This document shows positions 19,301 through 27,270 of a stretch of DNA of 33,825 nucleotides, in pieces; the first letter of the stretch is position 1, and each line of letters opens with the position of its first letter. The notes under the pieces were generated by a model. It did not search any database. It was not told where the DNA came from and worked only from the letters and a program-made list of their open reading frames with translations. Both the position numbers and the translations under genes were made by a program. The DNA lies in contig CAMYJZ010000019.1 in the NCBI GenBank assembly GCA_947258845.1, positions 20,595 to 54,419 of the forward strand. The letters are read 5' to 3'. The stretch is from an uncultured Ectothiorhodospiraceae bacterium (GTDB taxonomy: Bacteria > Pseudomonadota > Gammaproteobacteria > UBA9214).

Positions 19301-19873
19301 TGCCGAAGCCTGGGACGGCTCTATTACCGCGTTCGCAAGGGGATCGGTTTCAACAAGTCTCCCGTGGAATATGGCGCTTTTCCGACAGACCCCTATTCCC
19401 ACACGCCCAAACACGCCGGTGCCCAGCAACCCGGCATGACTGGCCAGGTCAAGGAAGAAATACTGACGCGGTTTGGTGAGCTGGGCGTACGGGTCAGCGG
19501 CGGTGCAGTTCATTTCGAACCGGGCCTGCTGCGAGTGCGCGAGTTCACGACCCACCCCGAAACCTTCCGCTTTCTGGACGTTGATGGACAATGGCAGGAC
19601 CTGGCTGTACCGGAGTCAGGCCTGGCATTTACCTGGTGCCAGGTGCCGATTATTTATCGACTGGATGACTCTGCCAAGCCGACGCTGACCATTCACCAGG
19701 ATGACCGCAGCCTGCAGACCCTTGAGGAACTTGCCCTGCCCCCCGCTTCAAGCAAGGAACTCTTTATGCGCAGCGGCAGAATCCGCCTGATCGAGCTGGT
19801 TTTGGGAAGCAGCCAGCTATTTTCCGACCCTCCGACCAGCAACAGCACAGGCAAGAGCCAGCATCATGAATGA
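16382..19873 (+). CDS. Large carbohydrate phosphorylase-like protein (GH94 superfamily; probable GH149/GH161 beta-1,3-glucan phosphorylase); track ORF begins at 16268, preferred start 16382
   Basis: MDTPIINNETAHGKFTSLFGERFYAI...; GNWRDIFQNWEAL and SYIGYWGDHQIIYLLKLLE resemble the (alpha/alpha)6 catalytic region of GH94-type phosphorylases; ~1163 aa; beta-glucan locus context. Confidence 0.75.
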   Translation: MDTPIINNETAHGKFTSLFGERFYAIHNVNNIAPFFISVVSNSDHWLFISSTGGLTAGRISPETALFPYITVDKIHESTPHTGSKTLLSTVIHGQRHEWEPFNKEHDGRFVTSRSLYKNILGNKLCFEEVNHDLDLAFRYCWVTSDNFGFVRQCELENLGNENTSVEIVDGLQNILPAGTPRYAQTNVSNLVDAYKWSELDEKTGLAFFTLSSGITDRAEPCESLKATTVFCLGLSGHKVLLSSTQLGKFRSGAPMAREVHKRGIRGAYLVNASLEMEPQASRQWRVVANTEQSQAHAVRLQKMLADPDALTGEISRSVDNDSDELARIMARGDAFQVTAEENVSAHHYANVLFNILRGGIFDNQYQVSSLDLRKTIQAFNHQVYQRHTGLFDSLPANLDYAELLASIRQQDDPQLERLVFEYLPITFGRRHGDPSRPWNQFSIKIKDERGNHLLSYEGNWRDIFQNWEALAFSYPEFIETMIAKFVNASTADGYNPYRITNEGIDWEVEDPDDPWSYIGYWGDHQIIYLLKLLELSSQFHPQRLSILLHKPIFSYANVPYKIKPFDALLANARSTVEFDRELAERIAQRVDYQGADAKLIEDADGEVYQVNLLEKLLVALLCKLGNLVIDGGIWLNTQRPEWNDANNALVGQGLSMVTLYYMRRYIVFLQGLLADESGSICLSREVDLWLTETAAALSKVRPRLQDGPVSERLRYQLLVELGQAASRYRQTVYEQGTFTGKTPQPLDQVRTLLTDALAVVDHSIRINVREDGLYHAYNLLHIKREAVEIDTLYPMLEGQVAVLSSGALPPAQVIEILETLFASDIYRPDQETFMLYPDRRLPGFMEKNRIPASQLESIPVLVRMLEKRDDRIVVRDADGCYRFSAEFHNADDLNTLLDTLVQSYGDELEDARQALLSLYEKVFNHSAFTGRSGGMFGFEGLGCIYWHMVSKLLLAVQENFFDAQTQGAGKDTCRSLGRLYYRVRKGIGFNKSPVEYGAFPTDPYSHTPKHAGAQQPGMTGQVKEEILTRFGELGVRVSGGAVHFEPGLLRVREFTTHPETFRFLDVDGQWQDLAVPESGLAFTWCQVPIIYRLDDSAKPTLTIHQDDRSLQTLEELALPPASSKELFMRSGRIRLIELVLGSSQLFSDPPTSNSTGKSQHHE

Positions 19874-21239
19874 TACGCATCTGAAATTCAGGGAGAAGCT
19901 GGGTTATGGCCTGGGTGACACGGCATCGAATTTCTTTTTCCAGACATTCAACATCTTTCTCCTTTACTACTACACCGATGTATTCGGCATTTCGGCCGCC
20001 GCGGTGGGTACGCTGTTCTTCGTGTCAAAGCTGTGGGATGCCTTCAACGACCCATTGATGGGCATAATCTCCGACCGCACCCGGTCACGTTTTGGAAAGT
20101 TCAGGCCCTATTTACTGTGGGTTGCCGTCCCGTACGGCTTGATGGGTTACCTCATGTTCGCCAACCCGGACCTTGGCGAGTCCGGAAAACTGGTTTATGC
20201 CTGGGTAACCTACACCCTGATGATGATGATATACACAGCGATCAATGTCCCCTACTCGGCGCTCATGGGTGTAATGACGCCCTCATCGCGGGAACGGACC
20301 GTTCTCTCGAGCTATCGGTTTGTCTGCGCGTTTGGAGGCGGGCTGCTGATTTCGATGCTGGTGCGGCCTTTAATCAATTATTTTGGTGCCGGTGACGAGG
20401 CGAAGGGTTTCAGTACCACGATGGCCCTGTTCGCTATCCTGTCGGTCGCCCTGTTCTGGTATACATTTTCAACGACCAGGGAAAGGGTAAAAACACCTGA
20501 TGATCATAAATCGAACCTGAAGCAGGACCTCAAATTCCTGGTTTCGAACCGCCCATGGATTGTGCTGTTTTTTGCAGCAATCTTCACACTGGCCAACGTC
20601 GCGGTAAAAAATGCGGTAACAGTACACTTCTTCAAATACTACGTTGGTGATGACGGTTCTTCAGTATTTCTATTCATGGATCGCACCACGCTTTTCCTGT
20701 CCGCCGGCATGCTGGCGATGATTCTTGGTGTTGCAAGCACCAAGTTTTTCATCCAGCGATTTGAAAAGAAATCCCTGATGATCTGGCTGAGCCTGCTCAA
20801 TGCCGCGTCAATGGCGATCATCTTCATGATTCCGCCCGACCAGTATTGGACCATGATGGCAGTAAATATCGTGGGAATGTACCTGGTAGGACCGACACCA
20901 GCCCTGGTCTGGTCAATGTATGCAGATGTCGCGGACTATGGTGAATGGAAGTACGGTCGACGCACAACCGGGCTCGTATTCTCCGCAGCACAATTTGCCC
21001 AGAAGTTCGGCCTGACTATTGGTGCCGGCCTTTCCGGCTGGTTACTGGCGCTTGTTGGATTTGTCGCGAATGTCGAGCAAACGGAAACGTCTCTTCTTGG
21101 AATACGCGTGATGTTCACGCTTCTTCCCGCCTGCTTTGCAACGGCGAACGCCTTCGTCCTCATTTTTTACAGGCTGAGTGACCGCCAGGTTGAGCAGATC
21201 GAAATAGAGCTGGGAAAACGCAATGCGGGCCTGGCCTAG
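19866..21239 (+). CDS. GPH-family (MelB-like) MFS sugar transporter
   Basis: KLGYGLGDTASNFFFQTFNIFLLYYYTDVFGI...LWDAFNDPLMGIISDRTRSRFGKFRPYLLW; start overlaps the phosphorylase stop (ATGAATGA). Confidence 0.92.
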   Translation: MNDTHLKFREKLGYGLGDTASNFFFQTFNIFLLYYYTDVFGISAAAVGTLFFVSKLWDAFNDPLMGIISDRTRSRFGKFRPYLLWVAVPYGLMGYLMFANPDLGESGKLVYAWVTYTLMMMIYTAINVPYSALMGVMTPSSRERTVLSSYRFVCAFGGGLLISMLVRPLINYFGAGDEAKGFSTTMALFAILSVALFWYTFSTTRERVKTPDDHKSNLKQDLKFLVSNRPWIVLFFAAIFTLANVAVKNAVTVHFFKYYVGDDGSSVFLFMDRTTLFLSAGMLAMILGVASTKFFIQRFEKKSLMIWLSLLNAASMAIIFMIPPDQYWTMMAVNIVGMYLVGPTPALVWSMYADVADYGEWKYGRRTTGLVFSAAQFAQKFGLTIGAGLSGWLLALVGFVANVEQTETSLLGIRVMFTLLPACFATANAFVLIFYRLSDRQVEQIEIELGKRNAGLA

Positions 21240-21339
21240 TTATCTGTAGTGCGCTTTTTAACACTGTGCCCGCAGGCACGCCAACAACGAATGATATAGC
21301 GGGTTTTAATATGGCTACGAATAAAGGGGAGTCCAATCA

Positions 21340-22779
21340 ATGATCCAGAAACACTACGCCACTCCGCCTGAGGACAGAATCCCGCTCAGCCAGAAAATCG
21401 CATTTGGCGCAGGAATGCTTGGCAACCAGATGTTTCCCGCCGCCCTGGCCATTTTCATGGTTGTTCTCGTGAAGGGTTTGGGCATGGACCCGATGCTATG
21501 GGGCATACTGTTTTTCGTTCCCCGCATGTTCGATGCCATCACGGACCCGATCATGGGCTTCATTTCGGATAATACAAACTCGCCGTGGGGACGCCGTCGA
21601 CCTTATATATTCATCGGTGCACTTATTGCCGGCGTGTTTTACATGATTATGTGGCAGGTCTACCCTGAGAACAGCCAGACCTACAATTTCACCTATTTCC
21701 TGCTGACATCCATCGTCTTCTACCTCGGGCTCACCATATTCGCCACACCCTATGTGGCGATGGGTTACGAGATGAGCAATGATTTTCATGAACGGACCAG
21801 ATTGATGGGCGTGGCACAATGGATCGGTCAGTGGGCGTGGGTTATCGTACCCTGGTTTTGGGTGATAATTTACGATCCAGATATATTCGAAACTCCCGCT
21901 GCAGGCGCACGACAGCTGTCTATATGGGTAGGTTTGTTTTGCCTGTGCCTGGCTATCGTACCAGCGCTCTTCTGCAAGACCCAGCCGGTTGACCCCGATC
22001 ACCTGCTAAAACTCACACGAGTTAATTTTCGAGAAAACCTGGGCAAGTTCTTCAGGGGTTTCGTTGACACTTTTAAAAACAAGTCATTTCTAAAATTATG
22101 CATCGCCACCTTTTTCGTGTTCAATGCCTTCAATACCATTGCCGGGTTTTCCTTCTTCATCATTGTTTACTATATGAATGCAGGTGATGCAGCTGTAGCA
22201 GGTACCTGGCCCGCCTGGTTTGGCTCGATCAGTGCGCTTTGCACCACTTTCCTGGTCATTCCTGTCATTACCTTCATTTCGCAGAGACTCGGTAAACGGA
22301 ATACCTTCCTTTTGTCACAGGCCATATCACTGGTGGGTTATTCCATGTTCTGGTGGTGTTTCCAGCCCGATAACCCTCTTATGATGTTTGTGCCACTACC
22401 CTTGTTTGCCTTTGGCATCGGTAGCCTGTTCACCCTGATGATGTCCATGACTGCGGATGTCTGCGATCTCGATGAGCTTAACACCGGATTTCGGCGTGAA
22501 GGTACCTTTGCCGCAATATACTGGTGGATGGTGAAATTCGGATTTGCAATTGCCGGCTTGTTGAGCGGGACGATACTTACACTTGTAGGCTTCGACCAGA
22601 ACATCGCCGTACAGACGCCTGAAACACTGACCGGACTCCGACTTGCCTATATCCTGGTACCGATAACCGGTACCGTTATCGCTATGGCAATAATGACGCG
22701 CTATGACATCACCGAGCAAAGGGCTCATGAGATTCGCCTGGAACTGGAAGCCAGGCGAGGTGAAAGAACCCTCACATAG
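21340..22779 (+). CDS. Second MFS/GPH-family transporter
   Basis: KIAFGAGMLGNQMFPAALAIFMVVLVKGLG...RMFDAITDPIMGFISDNTNSPWGRRRPYIFIGALIAGVF; 12-TM pattern. Confidence 0.9.
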   Translation: MIQKHYATPPEDRIPLSQKIAFGAGMLGNQMFPAALAIFMVVLVKGLGMDPMLWGILFFVPRMFDAITDPIMGFISDNTNSPWGRRRPYIFIGALIAGVFYMIMWQVYPENSQTYNFTYFLLTSIVFYLGLTIFATPYVAMGYEMSNDFHERTRLMGVAQWIGQWAWVIVPWFWVIIYDPDIFETPAAGARQLSIWVGLFCLCLAIVPALFCKTQPVDPDHLLKLTRVNFRENLGKFFRGFVDTFKNKSFLKLCIATFFVFNAFNTIAGFSFFIIVYYMNAGDAAVAGTWPAWFGSISALCTTFLVIPVITFISQRLGKRNTFLLSQAISLVGYSMFWWCFQPDNPLMMFVPLPLFAFGIGSLFTLMMSMTADVCDLDELNTGFRREGTFAAIYWWMVKFGFAIAGLLSGTILTLVGFDQNIAVQTPETLTGLRLAYILVPITGTVIAMAIMTRYDITEQRAHEIRLELEARRGERTLT

Positions 22780-22959
22780 TCTTCATTCCAGGCGCTCGCG
22801 GCCAGGCTGAGTCAACACCTCCGATAGAGCATATTGGATCGCTGTTGATCCAACCTTCGATGCCTGCAGGCAACGGGGCTCACGGGTAATAAATCATAAC
22901 CTTGCAAAATACGAAATAAATTCCGGCTGTAAAGCCTTGAAATTACCAGGTGGTCCACA

Positions 22960-23862
22960 ATGGGTAGATACAAAACGAAAGATGCTTTAGCCAAGAAACT
23001 CGCTCTGGCCGGGATCGATGCCTCCAGCACCTCTGGCGGCAAACTGGCCACAATCGTTCAACATATACTCAAGCACAAGATTCACGGCATTACTTTCAGC
23101 CCCTATATCGAGGGGCAGGGTCCCGGCACGCAGATCACCGAAGAACAGGTCCGCGAGCGCCTTAACTATATCCTGCCCTATGTCGACTGGGTGCGTTCCT
23201 TCTCCTGTACTGAGGGCAACGAGCAGATCCCCGCTATTGCAAAAAAGAGCGGCCTCAAGACACTGGTCGGGGCCTGGCTGGAGGGCGATCGGGAGAATAA
23301 TGAGAAGGAGCTGGTTAATGCGATCAAGGTGGCAAAGGACTCCCATGCCGACATCCTGGCGGTGGGAAATGAGGTTCTGCTCCGCGGAGAACTTTCCGAA
23401 GACGAACTGATCGACTATATCATGCGGGCGAAGCAGGCCGTACCGGATGTACCCGTCGGATATGTCGATGCCTATTTCAAATTTGTTGACCATCCGCGGG
23501 TAACCGAGGCCTGTGATGTCATCCTCGCCAACTGCTACCCGTTTTGGGAAAGTTGCCCCGCCGAATATGCCCTGCTCTACATGAAAGATATGTATCATCG
23601 CGCCGTTCGTGCTGCGAACGGCAAGAAGGTCATCATCAGCGAAACCGGCTGGCCGAACAAGGGAACCTCTGTCGGGGGCGCCATCCCGTCGGAGGATAAT
23701 GCTATGAAATATTTCATCGATACCTATCGCTGGGCACAGGAGGAAGGAATCGAAATCTTCTATTTTTCCTCGTTTGATGAGGCCTGGAAGGTAGATAAGG
23801 AAGGAGACGTGGGGGCCTACTGGGGGCTTTGGGATGAAGACGGAAATCTGAAATATGTCTGA
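22960..23862 (+). CDS. GH17 glycosidase, no signal peptide
   Basis: GITFSPYIEGQGPGTQIT, LAVGNEVLLRGE acid/base, VIISETGWPNKG nucleophile, YFSSFDEAWK. Confidence 0.9.
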   Translation: MGRYKTKDALAKKLALAGIDASSTSGGKLATIVQHILKHKIHGITFSPYIEGQGPGTQITEEQVRERLNYILPYVDWVRSFSCTEGNEQIPAIAKKSGLKTLVGAWLEGDRENNEKELVNAIKVAKDSHADILAVGNEVLLRGELSEDELIDYIMRAKQAVPDVPVGYVDAYFKFVDHPRVTEACDVILANCYPFWESCPAEYALLYMKDMYHRAVRAANGKKVIISETGWPNKGTSVGGAIPSEDNAMKYFIDTYRWAQEEGIEIFYFSSFDEAWKVDKEGDVGAYWGLWDEDGNLKYV

Positions 23863-24823
23863 CATGCAAGCCGGACAATCCGCAAGCTGGCTTGCCATGC
23901 AGGCGGGGCATGCAAATGCGATCTGTTATTCCGGTTACCGGGAAGGACAGTCTCCTCACGCTGGTATTTTCCCGACGTATGATGATATCTGCGAGGATTT
24001 GCATATCCTTGCGCATAACTGGAAGTTTCTCAGGCTGTATGACTGCAGCCCCCATGCCGAGACCGTCCTCGAGGTGATTTGCCGGGAGGCCCTGGATTTC
24101 AAGGTCATGCTTGGGCTCGATGTGGCAGCCGAAATGAGCAACTGGAACTGCCCCTGGGGTGCCGAATACAGCGAGGAGAGCCTCACTGCCAACCGGGAAT
24201 CAAACAGCCAGCAGATTGACAAATTGATTGCGCTGGCAAAAGCGTACCCGGATGTCGTGTCCTGTGTATCGGTGGGAAATGAGGCCACCGTCGAGTGGAC
24301 TGACCACATGGTGCCGGTGGCAAATCTGATTACCTATGTACATAGAATCAAGGATGCCATCTCGCAGCCGGTGACCTTTTGCGAAAACTACGTACCCTGG
24401 ACCTCAAAGCTGGAGCCGCTGGCAGCCGAGCTGGATTTTATCTCGGTGCACACCTATCCCGCATGGGAGTACCGTACTATCGAGGACGCGCTCGAGTACA
24501 CCAAGCAAAACTATCATGACGTAATGCATCACTATCCCGGGAAGCAGGTTGTGATTACCGAAGCAGGCTGGACGACGACATCCAATGGCCGCGGACTCGA
24601 TAGCTGGAATGCATCCGAGGAGCTGCAGGCAATCTACTATCACCAATTAATCGAATGGACTACGAGAGAGAAAATTCTCACCTTTTTTTTTGAAGCATTT
24701 GATGAGCCCTGGAAGGGATCTTCCGACCCGCTGGATCCTGAAAAGCACTGGGGGCTATTTACCGTAGATCGCAGGCCAAAGCTGGCCATGCGGGAAATTC
24801 CGCGTTATGCAGAAATAAATTAA
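23855..24823 (+). CDS. Second GH17 glycosidase, no obvious signal peptide
   Basis: VSVGNEATVEWTDH, VVITEAGWTTTSNG, FFFEAFDEPWKG; start overlaps the previous CDS by 8 nt. Confidence 0.88.
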   Translation: MSDMQAGQSASWLAMQAGHANAICYSGYREGQSPHAGIFPTYDDICEDLHILAHNWKFLRLYDCSPHAETVLEVICREALDFKVMLGLDVAAEMSNWNCPWGAEYSEESLTANRESNSQQIDKLIALAKAYPDVVSCVSVGNEATVEWTDHMVPVANLITYVHRIKDAISQPVTFCENYVPWTSKLEPLAAELDFISVHTYPAWEYRTIEDALEYTKQNYHDVMHHYPGKQVVITEAGWTTTSNGRGLDSWNASEELQAIYYHQLIEWTTREKILTFFFEAFDEPWKGSSDPLDPEKHWGLFTVDRRPKLAMREIPRYAEIN

Positions 24824-24912
24824 CTGCCTCTGTATGTTCCACTTTTGCCTTTACTGCTATAGCGGGATAATGCTCTGGCAGACTTTTTTATTTCACCTGA
24901 TTTGGGAACCCA

Positions 24913-26386
24913 TTGAAACCGATCCCCTTCGATAACCGCTACGCCGAACTGGGCGATTCCTTCTACGCCAGCACCGATCCCGCACCTGTTTCAGACCCGG
25001 CACTGGTCATCTTTAACCGGGCGCTGGGCGAGGAACTCGGGCTGGCGGACACCTGCCTTACCTCGCCTGACGCGGCGGCCATCCTGGCCGGCAACCGGGT
25101 ACCCGAGGGCGCCGCGCCCCTGGCGATGGCCTACGCGGGCCACCAGTTCGGGCACTTCGTTCCGCAGCTGGGGGACGGCCGCGCCCTGCTGCTGGGCCAG
25201 ATCGGACGGCCGGACGGCACTCTCGCCGACATCCATCTGAAAGGCTCCGGACGCACGGCGTTCTCGCGTGGCGGTGACGGGCGCTCCGCCCTGGGGCCGG
25301 TGCTGCGCGAATACCTGGTCGGCGATGGCGCAACTCGGCGTGCCCACCACCCGGGCACTGGCGGCCGTTACCACGGGCGAACAGGTGGCCCGCCAGGAAC
25401 TGCTGCCCGGCGGCGTGATCACCCGCATCGCCGCCAGCTTCGTGCGCGTCGGCACCTTCGAGTATTTCTCATCAAAAGGTGACCTGGAGGCCGTCACCCG
25501 GCTGGCGGACTATGTTATCGAACACAACTACCCCGCGTGTCACGCGGCAACGCAACCCTACCGGGCCTGGTTCGAGGCGGTCATCGACCGGCAGGCGGCG
25601 CTGATCGCCAGATGGATGCAGTTCGGGTTTATCCACGGCGTGATGAACACCGACAACATGTCGATTGCGGGTGAGACCATCGACTACGGACCCTGCGCGT
25701 TCATGGACCACTATGCGCACGACCAGGTCTACAGCTCCATCGACCGCCACGGCCGATATGCTTACAACAACCAGCCAAACATCGGACTCTGGAATCTGAC
25801 ACGCCTGGCGGAATCCATCCTGCCCCTGCTGGGCGTGACCACCGAGTCCGCCGTGGAGGCTGCGAAAGACGCCCTGGAAAAGTACGCGGGCCGGTACGCG
25901 GATTACTGGCTCGAGGGTATGCGCGCGAAAACGGGCCTTGCAACCCGCCTCCATGAGGACAAGGTGCTGATCAATGAGCTGTTCGAGGTGATGGCCGCGA
26001 ACCGGGCGGATTTTACCCTCACGTTCCATTACCTCTCCCTGCTCGCTGCTGACCCAGCTGATGAGGACGGGGACCTGCGCGCCCTGTTCGAAGATCCGGC
26101 ACCGATCGATCGCTGGCTTCATAACTGGCGCAGCCGGCTGAAGAAGGAAAACAGTATCGATGCCGGGCGCCAGACACGCATGCAGGCAGTTAACCCTGTC
26201 TATATCCCCCGCAACCACCAGATAGAGGCAGCGATCCGGGCGGCGGAAGATCATGGTGATTTTTCGGTGTTCCACGAACTGCACGCGGTGCTGCAGACAC
26301 CCTACGAGCGGCAGCCAAACAAGGACGTCTATATGCAGCCACCGGAACCGGACGAAGTCGTGCAACAGACGTTTTGCGGGACCTGA
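24913..26386 (+). pseudogene. selO: SelO (YdiU/UPF0061) protein adenylyltransferase, interrupted by a frameshift near 25320-25335
   Basis: Frame A (24913..) gives [15 protein letters not shown]...[24 protein letters not shown]...[31 protein letters not shown]; frame B (ORF from 25268) continues [49 protein letters not shown]...GVMNTDNMSIAGETIDYGPCAFMD. Confidence 0.85.
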
Positions 26387-26434
26387 TCCTTATGTGCCGG
26401 ATTCAGTTAATCTGTGAAGATGTATCCATCCCGT

Positions 26435-26905
26435 TCATTTGTAACTGGCCGAGGTGATGAACTCCCCAAACGATTCGCACCAGACGATGACCGTATTGTA
26501 TCGATTGATATCAATGTCATTCGGCACGGACACAATAAAATTCTCGAACGTCTTGATATCGCCGACCCGGGCCATGGCAGGCTTGAGCCGCTCGAACTCC
26601 GCCTCCGTCTCCACGAACTCCGGCGACAGATAGAGCTTGTAGTCCGGACCGGGTGCGATCCGGCCCTGCAGTGAAATCAAGCGCGAGCCCACCGAGACCG
26701 TCCCTTTCCCCCAGTGCAGGAAATCACTGCCTTTGAGATCTCGCAGGAATTGGCCCTGATAGGTTGCATCGGCCTGGGCACTGGCCATTTCGTCAGCGGA
26801 TGGTGCTTCCGGCGCCGTGAGGATAGGCAGGGCATAGATACCCGCTACAAAGCCGGTAACGGCAAAGATCAGGTGCGTCATAACCAGGATGACCGGCTTT
26901 TTCAT
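26435..26905 (-). CDS. DM13-domain protein, membrane-anchored
   Basis: N-terminal TM segment; LHWGKGTVSV...PGPDYKLYLSPEFVETEAEF...NRYNTVIVWCESFGEFITSASY. Confidence 0.75.
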   Translation of the reverse strand: MKKPVILVMTHLIFAVTGFVAGIYALPILTAPEAPSADEMASAQADATYQGQFLRDLKGSDFLHWGKGTVSVGSRLISLQGRIAPGPDYKLYLSPEFVETEAEFERLKPAMARVGDIKTFENFIVSVPNDIDINRYNTVIVWCESFGEFITSASYK

Positions 26906-26912
26906 ATCTATT

Positions 26913-27006
26913 AAAGGGTGTCAGAGCGCATTTGTTTCTTATATTAGAGGGAAATGTGCTCTGACACCCTTTTGTCGCGGGAAATGTGCTCTGACACCCT
27001 TTTGTC
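26913..27006. repeat. REP-like palindromic element: 15-bp inverted stem plus 28-bp tandem direct repeat
   Basis: AAAGGGTGTCAGAGC (26913-26927) is the exact reverse complement of GCTCTGACACCCTTT (26958-26972); GGGAAATGTGCTCTGACACCCTTTTGTC occurs at 26949-26976 and 26979-27006. Confidence 0.85.
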
Positions 27007-27270
27007 TGTGTCTTTCTCTGTGTCTTTGAATTCTTACAGTTTATCTCCTGTACCTGACAAAACCGGGTGAAATCGTTTTGATTAAGCGCCTTACTAGATG
27101 AAATATATATAAATAGCTTGGCTGGCGCATTTTTTGCAAATTATTTCCCAATTATGCGTCTACTCGGGCTTTCTGTAAATTATCCCGACAAAACAAGCGG
27201 TGAACTGAACCCCGAGGGCTATCTGTTTCGGGGACACCGCACCTAATTCACCGAATAAGGACGTAAACCG

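Noticed and set aside
22987-23898. 303-aa minus-strand ORF antisense to GH17
   Set aside because: Opposite a clear GH17 gene.
25472-26365. 297-aa minus-strand ORF antisense to selO
   Set aside because: Opposite conserved SelO sequence.
26949-27006. Tandem repeat as a CRISPR array
   Set aside because: Only two direct copies separated by 2 bp, no spacers, and part of a REP-like palindrome.
27006-27027. CTGTGTCTTT direct repeat (27006-27015, 27018-27027)
   Set aside because: Short low-complexity duplication next to the REP element; no further support.
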